64,000 nucleotides of DNA. Source: Phoronis australis (lineage: Eukaryota > Phoronida > Phoronidae). Each line of letters starts with the position of its first letter. The first letter of the stretch is position 1. The stretch is taken from positions 347,162 through 411,161 of the forward strand of contig NMRA01000407.1 of assembly GCA_002633005.1 (NCBI GenBank), read 5' to 3'. The position numbers were made by a program, and so were the translations under genes. Below, piece by piece: positions 34,701 through 46,400 of the stretch. The notes below the pieces were generated by a model. The model worked only from the letters and a program-made list of their open reading frames with translations. It did not search any database and was not told where the DNA came from.

Positions 34701-36790
34701 ATGTCCATTATAGGTCGAAATAAATGAAAAATAATTAAAATGTCCTTAAAAACAACTTTCCGGGAACTACTGCTAGACTAGTGCTGGGATCCAGCAGATG
34801 CCGAGACAAAGGCCCCCACTCGAATGAATCTCCGGAGTCAAAATCAGATAGCCTCCAAACTGAAAAGTACGTATCTTGGAACAATTATATTAATTTTGTT
34901 TTAATTTTTAACCCTCGAGTAATCCAGCAACATTGTTTTAAGTTGTTTAGCTGCTTGTGTGGCCATCCACACAGTTTGATCCCAGCATTGTTTACACAGT
35001 TGACAACACTTTTCGGCTTAGTTAATGCCCAAAAAATGACAGCATATTCTTCTCGAGCTGTATAACGGCTGTCAGAACTACACACTCCATATCTGACAAC
35101 ACCATTTCACCATTCTTGTCGCATAATTTTGTGAGGCTATAGACTAAAATAAGCTTTACCGACAACGACATTGTTTGTTGGGTAAAATGGTGGCTTGGAA
35201 ACGCAGACAGAGGTGTGTCGAGAATGCTGCATTCTGATTGGTTAGTTAAGCCGTCAGTCATAATCCTGGTGATAGGTCAATTAATGGGGTGCATTACAGG
35301 TGAAACACATGATCGCTGTTTTTACATGCTAGTATCTTGTGCACCCTGGTCTCTGCATGTAGGCTTGTGTATATGTCTTCTCAGTGGTGTTACGGTAAAG
35401 TTCTATTGTTGTTGCCGTTGAACAGTATGCTATCATCTTTGAGTAATTGAGGGCAGCTGTGCAAGTAGTTGACAAAGGCTGTGAGTTTGAAGATACTTTC
35501 CACTTAATTTCAGAAATGTCATCAACCCAATTTTAATCCAAACACATAATTTTTTAAACAAAGCTACTTTGAAGCTATATTTAGTACAGCTTTGGCAGGC
35601 CAAGAAATTAGAATGACCAGCTTCAAAGAAAGGTAAAGAAGAATGAAGCAATTTAGTAAACCAAAAACAACACCTATAAGCATCATTCTGACTCCTGAAT
35701 AACCTTTGACTGAAAACGAGAAGTGTTCGTTTTTACAAAAATTCAATGAAAGTAATAGAGACTCGCCTTTGTAATAAATGGGATGTCCCTGGGTAATAGC
35801 CATATGTTCAACCTCTCGAATGTCCGTGAATGAAAGAAAATGAATTTCATCCATATCAACTCGTCCTGTCTTTCGCATTAGATTGAAATCGGGTCAAGCC
35901 AAAGACACTTTGTGCTCGCGTAACACTTAAGAGCTATATGCTGAGTGTTTGCTGTTGTACTCATTTGTACTGTGTAAAACAATGCCTTAGTGCGTTTGTG
36001 GATTTTGTATTTTGTTTAATTGGTTTTGTGAACTTACAGAAGCTGATCTGGAAGGGAAATCAGAAGAAGAAATAGAGATGATGAAAGTGATGGGTTTCTG
36101 TGGCTTTGATACCACGAAGGTAACTTTCACTTTACATTATTGGGGAGAAAAATAATTTCCTGAGATCTTGCTTGTCTCAGAATCGAGCTGGAATCCACAT
36201 GGCGGAGCTAAAACCCAGTCACTTAATACCAAAGTATTTTAAGGGTATTTTATAAATAACTGGTTAAGTCACTGGCCTGGTAGGCTATGGTGAGGATTGG
36301 CGATTTGTAATAAAACCTCAAAAACAACATATTTTGTTGCTTGCGACTATATATTTATTATTTATTACAGTGACATGGATGTATTGTAGAATACAATTAA
36401 AAAAACAAATGAACTGTACATGCAACAAACCCCAGTCTCTTGGGCTTATAAGTCACCTGGAATACCAATTAACACGCAAATGGTTACACAGAATATAGGC
36501 AACTCCTGTGACAATCTAGTGACCTAATCAAAAACTTATATGTGAAACTTGTATGCGTTAGGAAAACTTTTTTTTGAAAAAATGGATATAGGCGCTTGGG
36601 GTTAACTCCATACGTTATCAAGTCGGAGACAATTTTACATGTTTTAGACGAGCACTGTCGTTATTTTTAGAATAAGAAGCAGGAAGGCAATGATAGCAAC
36701 TATGCGGCAAACATAATTCAGAAGAGACGTTACAGACAGTACATGAACAGACGGGGTGGATTTAACAGACCTTTGGATCACGTTGTGTAG
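28749..36790 (+). CDS. SNRNP27: U4/U6.U5 tri-snRNP 27 kDa protein, complete, 6 exons
   Basis: Exons are 28749-28788, 30879-30938, 31780-31852, 32492-32544, 36040-36119 and 36671-36790. They total 426 nt, encoding 141 aa plus TAG; the human protein is 155 aa. The first ~70 residues are an RS/RD/RE-rich domain (start [13 protein letters not shown]), typical of splicing factors and a target of SR kinases. The C-terminal domain carries the family core [19 protein letters not shown], followed by the block ending in [20 protein letters not shown]. The methionine of QYMNR corresponds to human M141, a residue known from worm genetics to affect 5' splice-site fidelity. The protein is a component of the nuclear spliceosomal tri-snRNP. 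All junctions are GT-AG with matching phase. The probable polyadenylation signal AATAAA is at 37701-37706, giving a long 3' UTR that contains the 24-bp repeat. Confidence 0.95.
29051..29090. repeat. 40-bp near-perfect palindrome
   Basis: tgaccaccgtctctgctggc is followed directly by its reverse complement with a single mismatch and no loop; pairing extends to 29048-29093. It lies in SNRNP27 intron 1 beside a segment (ccgaggggctac-tgttgcc, 29024-29042) that also occurs inside the THAP transposon at about 15258-15275. Confidence 0.75.
29137..29542 (-). mobile_element. Short THAP-transposon derivative with perfect 24-bp inverted ends
   Basis: The left end at 29137-29160 begins caatagggccgtcccggatt and the last 24 bp at 29519-29542 are its exact reverse complement. 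On the minus strand the interior reads toward a start [15 protein letters not shown] and ends ...KVFAFPT followed by a stop. This is the first Cys pair and the FxFP of a THAP domain, truncated. The element is about 406 bp and aligns with the one at 22579-23096. It is non-autonomous, in SNRNP27 intron 1. Confidence 0.75.
29692..30178. mobile_element. MITE with about 28-bp inverted ends
   Basis: The left end (taccggaattttctatagat, then aagccca) and right end (tgggcttgtctatggaaaat, then cctggta) are inverted copies with four or five mismatches. Internal cgcccatgggc and cgcccttgggcg motifs repeat the theme. There is no coding capacity. Confidence 0.6.
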
Positions 36791-36893
36791 CAGGACATCT
36801 TGTGAGAAAAAATGCTGTGACAGCTTCAAGATTATCGCATACTGTGTTGTTATGTACTTGGGAGGATTTGCGACCAGTTGCTCTGTTGCATCA

Positions 36894-37012
36894 TGCCTGT
36901 CAGGTGTCAGTCCAGCGTGCCTGTCATGTGTCAGTCCAGCGTGCCTGTCATGTGTCAGTCCAGCGTGCTTGTCATGTGTCATTCCAGCGTGCCTGTCAGG
37001 TGTCAGTCTCAG
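36894..37012 (+). repeat. 24-bp tandem repeat, about 5 copies, in the SNRNP27 3' UTR
   Basis: The unit is gtcagtccagcgtgcctgtc plus atgt (variants aggt, ctt). It begins about 100 bases after the SNRNP27 stop, so it would be transcribed as part of the 3' UTR. Open frames across it are repeat artefacts. Confidence 0.85.
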
Positions 37013-38990
37013 CTTGTGCTAATGTTCTTGATGAAAAAGGAAGACATGCGGTACTTGCCTGTTGATCACATTTGTTTTTGGCCTAAATACGAGTACGAAC
37101 TTTAGAATCAGTGCATATGTAGATGTCATTAAACCATTCTCAAGACAAATGTTACCTGGATTTCTGCTCGGACTGACTTTCAATCATCATGTTTTGCAAC
37201 TGTTTTGGATTTTCAGTCAGGGTTCAGTTAGTATGATCCTGGCTGTGATATTAGCAACTCTACCTCTCCATTGGTAATCCAAACATTTGTCATGGGTGCT
37301 TTGTGTGCTGGTGACATGTAGGGGGTTTCCTTGTAGAAAAGCCTGGGGTCTGTTTCATAAAAAGTAATTTAATTAAGACAGAACTTTGGTCTTGCGCTCT
37401 ACATAACAATTTCTGAAAAAGTAATTAAATCTCTCTTGTGCAGAAGTGCAGTCAAACTACACATAACTGCTAGTTATTGACATAAATTATTTCTGTACTG
37501 TGATGTACTAATAATATCTTAGCTAAAACCTTCATGGAGCACTTGTGAAATGGGAGCGCAAGACCAAATGTCGGTCTTAAGTCTTGGTCCTGTTGACTTT
37601 TATACATGATCACAAGAGGATAAGCAAACTGGGATATAAAGTGAAGGATGTCCAGTTAATGTGCAGTGCAGTAGATCAGACGTTTATAGTTTGATGTTTA
37701 AATAAATTTGTCTACTTCATTCTTCTTCCCTTATTCTAAGTGAACAAAAATAAGACTACAAAGCGCCAACTTTTCTATTAGAACATTTATTTAACATAAA
37801 ACAAAAAATGTAACAAGTCAGAAACTTAAAAACATAATATTTTAAAATAAAATTTCTAAACAAAATAAAATACTGAAAGATTTTAAATTTTCTGAAACTA
37901 CCACGGCCAACAATTAACACATCTGTTTGGGTCAACTGCAACTTCCAGATTTTTAACATTTCCATTTTGAATCCCTTCAAGTCCTTTAAATAGATTTTGG
38001 GAATATTAGTTGATGCAAAAGGTTAACTTAGATCTAAACAATAATTCAACTAACTTCTCTGTTTACATCAATTTTCCTCCTGTGAAAGGTATGAAAAGGT
38101 CTAGTGTTTCTGTTCTACTTGTCTCAACAACCAGACTTTGAATTTAAATGTTATGAATTTTTAGACCCTGGTTGGTTGTTAACCCCGACAGATGCAGTAA
38201 ATTCAGCTCACAGTTTGTAAATTCTCTTCAACCAACAGCCTGACCAGCACCATGTTACTCATCAGTAACACTCGTATATCAACAAATAATCCACCCAACC
38301 ACAAACCAACTGTACTTCCCAATGTTGTCACTTAACAAATATTTCTAGACTTTCATTCTATTACACCCAAACACAACTAGACCAAACGTTGCCAGTAACA
38401 GAACAATGACTAAACTGTAACCTTTATACCCGTCCTTAACACCTTCAAAGAAGCTGGTACAAAGAGTGCTAGTTTTCTCTGTAACCCGTTATGACCCATC
38501 TCGCAGGATATTTAGCTTAACGCATCTCGGATTCAATTCTTGAGGAGGTAGAAAAATACATTGAAAAACGAATGAGTTTCCCCAAAATAGGGTCGCCAAC
38601 ACACGGAGCCAAGTTGGATAGGTGAGAATGATTTACTACGCCTCGTGCAGTTCTTTAAAAATTTTGATAGCTGAATTGCAACATATTGTGTAACAGTACA
38701 CTTCAATGGCATAATCACAAATGGCAAAATAATTGTAATGTAAACAGTAATTAGTGCTGCATCAGTATACAACTACAGCCTAAATAACCAACAAAAGAGC
38801 AACAGAATTGGAGAAAAGGAGAATATCCGACAAGTGTGAGCACAAAGATGCAACTTTCACCTAAAGCATGACCCACCTTGGATACAATCCAAAGTTTGAT
38901 ACGAGACACAACTACTAGAGTGTAGTGCTCGACAGAGTCGTCAGCTCTCAACGTTTGCTGGACCAAGTCGCCGATATCGGTAATTGCGAA
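37013..38990. other. 3' UTR end and intergenic stretch
   Basis: The rest of the SNRNP27 3' UTR runs to about 37.72 kb (AATAAA at 37701). Beyond it 37.75-38.99 kb shows no recognised gene. A minus-strand frame at 38751-38996 is open but matches nothing I know and abuts the Gypsy remnant. Confidence 0.4.
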
Positions 38991-38994
38991 TGCC

Positions 38995-40340
38995 ATTCGG
39001 TCTGCAAGTTTTCCAAGACACCTAGGAGATGATGGACAGAATCTTGCCTACTTGTCAGGGAATGATCAATACTGCTGTCGACATCCGGACCGTGAAGATA
39101 ACCTACCTACATCCCCTTATGGCATGAGCCAGAGTGAGAGAGCAGGGATTGATCTTCAATCCAGAAAGGTGCCTCTGATAAAAATGCTAGAAGTGAGCTT
39201 CTGTAAGATTAACTCTGTCAATGGAGTCAAACTTGCACTTCGAAAGACATCTGATATGTTCTGATCTGCATAACCCTACCTGTGAGATGGAGCATAACTG
39301 TGTGATGGAGCTGTAGCGGCTTCTTGGAATGGAACAGTATTTGTTAGCCTTCACACCAAACCTATTAGAACTTCAGAGCACACACAATGATTGCAGATGC
39401 CCAATCACCAGGCCTTCCAGACCATAAAGGACGAGATAAGTCGAGATGTCACCCTGCATTACTTTGATCCAACACTAGAGACACATATCCAAGAAGCCTC
39501 AAGCCTAAAGGGTTTTGGTGTAACTTTAATCCAATTGGACAAGCAAGGATGTGAACACGTGAACATGCGATTGCCTTTTCGTCGAAGTCCCTTACCTCAA
39601 AGGAAGAGAAATACGCTAACACTGAACGAGACATGTTAGTGGTAGAATTTGGAGCACAACGATTTCACACCTAGGCATATGGTTCACCATTCACTGCAGA
39701 GTCGGACCGCAAGCTATTGGCATCCAAACAACTGAAATGGGTGAATCAAGCTCAACGTGTTATTGCAACTTCAGTCATACGACATGACGATTCCATACAG
39801 ACCAGCCAAGGAATTTTTATTAGCAGACACGTTATCATTACAAAACCCCAAACCAGGGGAAACACTGAGCCAAGAGAAGATGCTGTTCAGTAGTCAAATG
39901 ATGACTTGGGTACGGAAGAGCACAATAGCGTTTTGACACTTAGACCTCTGATGGAAGCCATGATGCATGGATGGCATAGCTGTACCCAGAACTTAAAAGA
40001 ATGACTTCCACCATGCTGAACTGCAACACTTCTTTTCAGTGGGAGAAAGGAGACAGCGTCATGATTCCTGTGGCGATGCAGGAAGACATTTTAAACAAAC
40101 TACAGGAAATGGGGAATATCCCAACTTACAAGAAGGGGAAATGGCAATGGGGGCATATCCCAACTGACAAGCTAATATTACAAACAATGACACTCTTTGA
40201 AAACAGCGGACAACAAAATCAATGCCCCGCCACTACTATGCATCCCCTACTAAAGTCACCTATTTGCAGGCCCTATGCACACTATCCATGCGCACAGTCA
40301 CAACAACTGGTGCACCAAATCAGTGCCACCCTTTAAAAGT
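38995..40340 (+). mobile_element. Decayed Gypsy-type LTR retrotransposon pol fragment
   Basis: Pieces of a pol gene follow in order across shifted frames. They are the end of the reverse transcriptase (LEVSFCKINSVNGVKLALRK at about 39188-39250, then LLGMEQYLLAFTPNLLEL at about 39320-39380) and the RNase H start (AFQTIKDEISRDVTLHYFDP at about 39410-39480). A degraded RNase H body follows to about 39900, then an integrase zinc-finger-like segment (WEKGDSVMIPVAMQEDILNK at about 40035-40110). Several stops and frameshifts interrupt it and no LTR was found, so it is dead. It ends about 150 bp from the ERGIC1 stop codon. Confidence 0.75.
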
Positions 40341-40488
40341 GGCATGTGATTGCAACTAAACCAAATACAAAAAAATCTACAAATTCTTGAACCAACTAAC
40401 CAATGACACCATTTTTAAATTGAGCGCGATAACAATCCCCATAAATGAATGACTCCCACTCGTACTTGAGTGACCACTCACAGCACCA

Positions 40489-43400
40489 TCACGAGAGTTT
40501 GCCCAACTCTGCCTTCCTGAACACTTCTGTAGCCGTGAACACACAACTGTCAATAATACCAGCCACGGTGAAGGTACCACCCACAATGGCGCACACCTGG
40601 AAGCAACAAAGATGTCTTGTTTACTAACACTTACCACTCTCAGCATCTAGTGAGTGCTTTGAATACTGAAAAAAATGCTAAAACACAGTGGTTTAATTCT
40701 TTTTATTTTGCACAAAAATAGTTGTCAAAACTATCATTCTACTATTTTCAAAGACTGACAAGACCAAATGCAGGACAAGTTGTAACAATATCAGAGCAAA
40801 CTTAATGAAATAGACCTATGATAAAATTTCGTGACTAAAACAAAAGAATGAACTTTGGCGAAGTTAACTCAAAATCAAGAATTTTACTTATTTTAATTGC
40901 CAACTGAACATACCGTAGTTAAAAAGCTGTAAAATGGCTTCCTTCTCTCGGTGTATTTTACAGTGATTGGACTCATGTCATACCTAAACCATATAGCTGG
41001 TAGACCCATCTGAACCCCATGAGCAAACTTGGAATACTCCTGAAATCCACAAACAAACAAAATGGAGTTCTGAGTAAAATCTAAGGCAATCTTCAAAGCT
41101 GCCATGCTCCAACCTTAGGGCAAAAACTAACTTTTTTGCCACATAAACCACAGTCCCCCACAACCCAACTAACCGTGTCTCGTCTCGAGCAAAAAGAAAT
41201 GGGTGTTCCTTTCCAAGACCAGAAAATACTTCTAAGGCTAAAATCCATATTTAATTTAGGGCCCGAGGTCTAATCATTTTAGACAAGATCGAACTCGAAC
41301 TTATTTTTGTCATGTTCTATTCTACTTCTGTGTGAAATCAAGGAGAGTATCTATTATTCTACGCTCAATTACAAAATGGCTGACGTGCATAAAATGTCCA
41401 ATTCTAGTTTGCACTTAATCACCCCATCATTGAGGTTAAAAGTTCGGGTATGAACTCGAAATTACAAATTTTTACTTGAGTTTTGAGCTTGAATCTAGGG
41501 GTCATCAAATGGGAACTTGGACTAGAGACTCATTTGCATAAACCATTATACACTCGAGCACGGAATAACAGACACATATCTTGAGTGGGCACAAAAGTAG
41601 AACAGAAAAAGCCCAAGAAGACAGAGCAATAGTCTGATGTAACATGACCGTATTTTGATAACCAGTTTGATGCTCGTTATTTAGTGGAGAAAACTGGTTC
41701 TCAAAATGCGGGCACGTTATATCAGACTATTACCGAAGACAGAGTAGAAAGATTAGATTCCAGTCCCTGGTCTGCAGTTGAGGAGCTGTGAAAAAATATG
41801 CAAACTTACTGCCAAATATTTCACTGCTTCATTTTTTCCCAACAGCCTCACAAATGCATTCAACCATTTTTAGGACAGTGTTCTGTCAAATCAGCAGTCG
41901 TAAATGACAATGAATCAGTGGTGTAGGGTGGTTAGAGGTGAACAAAATGTGAGCCCAACCACCAATCAGCAGAAGGTGCGCGAATGTCTTAAATGCAATG
42001 TTAGTTATTGTATCCACATAGATAAGGAGGGCATCAATTTGCAAGGATGTTGTTCAAGCCTAGACCAGGAGCGGTCCCTGTAACACAATCAACAATTCAT
42101 ATCTGAATAAAATCACTGGAGAAGAAAGAGAAAAGAACCCTCAAAGTTGCCTGGCATTTTACAATCATCCTAACTTCTCACGGTGAGGTTTAAATTAAAA
42201 TTACAGTTGTAACTACAATACAACTGAAGAAATGGAACACGTTTGTTTTCAGTACATGATTCAAGCATTTATGGGATAAAAATCACCAGTAGATTGACTC
42301 TTTTAAGGATTCCTTACATTTCACAAATATAAGTTTTCATTGTAAGATTAAGATTCAGATTGAAATGACAGTTGGAACTCTATTACACTTGATTTGCTGC
42401 ATAACATTGCTGAAAAATGACTCACCCTATGGGCATATGTGTACTGATATGGGTGTTGTTTGTTGCCATTTATGTCTTCATACACTGTGGGAACTACTTT
42501 TAGAAAATAATCGTGAGTTGACATAGCTGGAAAAAATAATGAGAGATCAGCAACAAATAAGCATCCAGAGGGAGTTACATAAACTAGAGAGAGAGGGTTA
42601 AAATCAAGGAGTTTATGAATATGAAGATGTTGAACTGACATGGAAATATAATACGCAAACATCAGTTTAGTCTGCCCACCACCTGTTTGCCACATCACAA
42701 GACCTAATGAACATAAATCTGAAAAGATTTCTGCCCCTGCGATAATCAAGGAGTATTTGACAGGACTTAATGACACGGCAAATATAACAAGGAAAATAGT
42801 AAAAAGGAACAGCTAGTACCATTAGCAACAACAATTATATAATAATAACAACAATATTAAAACTAATATTAATACTGTAATTTACTGGTGTGTCATTTTA
42901 CACATGCCTGACATCTGTTGCAAGAATACAAGTCTTATTGTACCAATTCACCTTAGTCAAGTGTATTGCGTTTAGAATCAAACTTATTTGCACTATTTCA
43001 TATTAGGCAAGTGCTCTATAACTAGCTTAAAAACAACTCAAAGAATCCTAAAAATAAATGTTAATGTTTGAACCACGAATTATCTTTTAGCAACTAAAAA
43101 AGGCCAAACTTCCTTTGACAAGAAAATAAGAAGTCAGTGACATTTAGTGTTTCCTTTGTCTTGTTTTTATGTTAGTATTTGTCATGTCTTCAAGCATAAT
43201 TGACCTACACCAAGAATACATAACAATGCAAAACTGACCTTTCTTCAAAGATGTTTTACCCTAACACTTACGCTCTGATTTTGTTTTGTCTATATCTTTA
43301 AGTGGGTTAAATGAGCCAGGCAGGTTAGAATTCTGAAACAACGAGAAATGGTTAGACATTGCACGCCATACAACGAAGTCAATGTGCTGTGAATTAGTTA

Positions 43401-46400
43401 CTGTTAATTGTTACTACGCAAACACTGATACCTCTGTCTGCTGATTGGCTAAAACACAGTACACAACTTATTATGACACGATGTTGACCGGTTAGCCATC
43501 AAAAGTCACCAGGTCAAGAGGCTGCTGACCGATCAGACACAGTAAAAACTCTAAATCACTTGACTGTGACTCAACAACGCGAGCAGGTCATGATAGTAAA
43601 TACAAGGTGAAAACATGACAATCTAACAAGAGACAAAGAAATCAGACCATAAGAAGCATTAGTGGCCGTACAATAAACAAATATCGACCAATCCCTCAGA
43701 CCTATCAGATCATATGGACCTCAGGCAACATTGCTATCCCTCAGTTCATATATGACCCAATACTGACCTCGGGTTTGATCCACATTTGTATAACATTAAC
43801 CTGAAATATAAATAGAACTGCATATTTTAAGAGTTTTTGACAAATGATTTCATAATCGTGCACGAGGAGAGTGTGATGTTACACACAGCATGCTAGTGTT
43901 GCTAGTAATAAATACATTCCAATTTTGTCAAAGTTACTAGAATCAGCTAGTGGTAGCAATTGTAATATAGACATATACCAGTACTTCCACTACGGGGTAA
44001 GGTCTAAATGATAAATTGTGGAGCGTATACATAGCCTATAAGTGGTGAATGGAAAAAGTTTACCTGCACCCCTATTTCACTAAAAATGTTGTACAGGCTG
44101 CAAAACATGTAAGGCATTCAAATAAATTTGATTTTGTACAAATAGTTGTTTTCTAGTGAAAATTACATATATTTGTAACAAATATAATTTATCACATATT
44201 TTTGCCATTTTGTTGCATGCACAGCTCAAATTTTTGAAATGGCATTTTTGTGAGAGCCTGTTACGAACACCACCTGTTTGTTCAAGTGCAAATGGTCAAT
44301 CAAATCAAATCTCGGTCCAAAGTTTTCCCACAATGAGAAGCCCTATTGTTTGCATACCCACTCAAACTATTGAAGAAAGTTTTGAGCATTTTTAAACATT
44401 GTTATACCGCATAAATTCAGACTGTGCAGGAATTTTTGTCAGAATGAACATTAAAGCTTGTGTGCAAGAAAACAGCTGCTCCACACAACTATTTCTGAAA
44501 ACTAATTCAAATTTCATTTAAGAAAAATTGCGGAGTCAGAATATATATATTTTTTTACAGCTGCCAGTTACGGATTAAACTTCTATGAATTATTTCTGGC
44601 CTGTGACACGCTCATAATTACTTGGATAATCTTTAAAGTTTATTCAGCAATTGTGAAGTGGCAAATTTCTGTGTCATGTCTTAAGTCGCCTTACATCAAA
44701 AAGACCCTTGACGTTTCGTCATCCAACTCTCGCTGAACGCTTCTGCATAACTTTATACCAATAATTATGCGATCAACACAATATTGTCAGCCAACCACTC
44801 GAAGGTGGCATAACACCAATAGTGAGTCAAGTGATCAGAAATGGACAACACATTCAAAGTTACAACAAGTGTTAAAAACATTTTTGCACAACTCATGAAA
44901 AGAATCCCACACTTTCTAAGTGGTTGAGATAGGGCAACTTGACCTACTTGCCCACCGCACAACAGAATCTGCTGGTTCAGATCAAAGACACCATGTTGTT
45001 GCAGTTAATTAAATTGCCTCAGGCTACTGATGTTATTGTTCTCTAGATAAGGAGAGCATCCATAAACATAATGGGGTGACAATAGTATTTTCAATTTCCG
45101 TTCTGAAAGTTTGTAAATAGCATATTTGAATAGCTTGTGAAAAACAAACATGATTATTGAAAATTTCACAATGTGACTTTTACAACCTAAAACATTTCTT
45201 TAATGTTGCAATAATACAGTCCTCATTAAGTCTGCTGGGTGTGCAACATTGTTGGGCCAATTATCAAACCACCAGGCAGGCCTTTATGCACCATAGGTAG
45301 CACTAATCTGGACGCCCTGGCAAGGACGCCCTGGCAAGGACACCCTGGCAAGGACGCCCATTGTCAATCAACCTTTCACACATATTGTAATGATTACTAG
45401 GAAACCTATGCCCATAGCTGAAGGGAGAATTGAGTTCACAGTGGTGGCTCTTTTCAAAGCAGTTGACAGCAATGAGTATCCACAACACCTTTCAAACATT
45501 AGCAGGTTTGGTTGTCAAAGTTTCTTCCACTTCTGGCTATGATCCCAGTGATCATAGCTGCAGAGCTTATTACTATATGTACGTATTGGGTTCATACCTT
45601 AGTGTGACTCCAAACTGGTGTTTCAGAGCTGTAACTTCATGATTTTCATCTTTTTTTAAAAACATCAAAAGTGAAATAAATGTCATTATTTTAATGCAAT
45701 ATTTTGCCACAAGAATATGTCCATTTAAATTTTTTGAGTTTGTGCCCGTTTCATGCTTTTCAATGTCCATTTTAAGGTTTTAATATGGAACAGCAGTGAC
45801 ACCTGTTGCCAAAATACAAATCACACATCATGTGTGCATTTTTCTTGTTTTGTAACTGCAGCTCTGATGACTCATTTTACAGAATATTAAAGGAGCATAC
45901 CACCCAAAAAACAACCTAATTTGTATCAATTTAGATCGAGTAGTTCTACTCCATAACGACACGTACGGTTGCGTTACCTGACACCTGACGGCAGACGGAG
46001 GTGATGAAATTATCCAACGACGTCATCGGTTTCACACGCAGTCTGTTCAGCAGTTCACAACACGGGTTACTGGTGTCAGCTTATCGCTTGAAGTCATCGT
46101 TTAACACCAATAAATCATCAAACTTCGATATAAAACCCTTAAAAATACACCGAGTTCTTATAAAAATGTGTTGTTTTATTTCGCTCTTATGGATTTATTC
46201 GTATTTGGACACACCGTAGCCTACAAAGTTCGGCAGGCCAATATAAGGTCCGTAGCAGGAGTTTGGGGTCTGTTCGGAGATAATTTCGAAGTATTTTCCG
46301 TGAGATACAGACAAGAGAACCTAGATCTGTGTTGTTTAGACTTGTGATTTTTTGAGTTAGCCTGGCCAGTGGCTCAGAGCCCGATCAGGCTCGTCGCGGC

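Noticed and set aside
42348-42776. Single 142-codon minus-strand gene
   Set aside because: Only 42426-42526 is coding (ERGIC1 exon 7). The rest is intron that happens to stay open.
44075-44110. Possible short extra ERGIC1 exon before exon 6 (acceptor gttttgcag, donor gtaaac)
   Set aside because: Including it breaks the reading phase between exons 5 and 6. The model without it keeps phase and matches human length and sequence.
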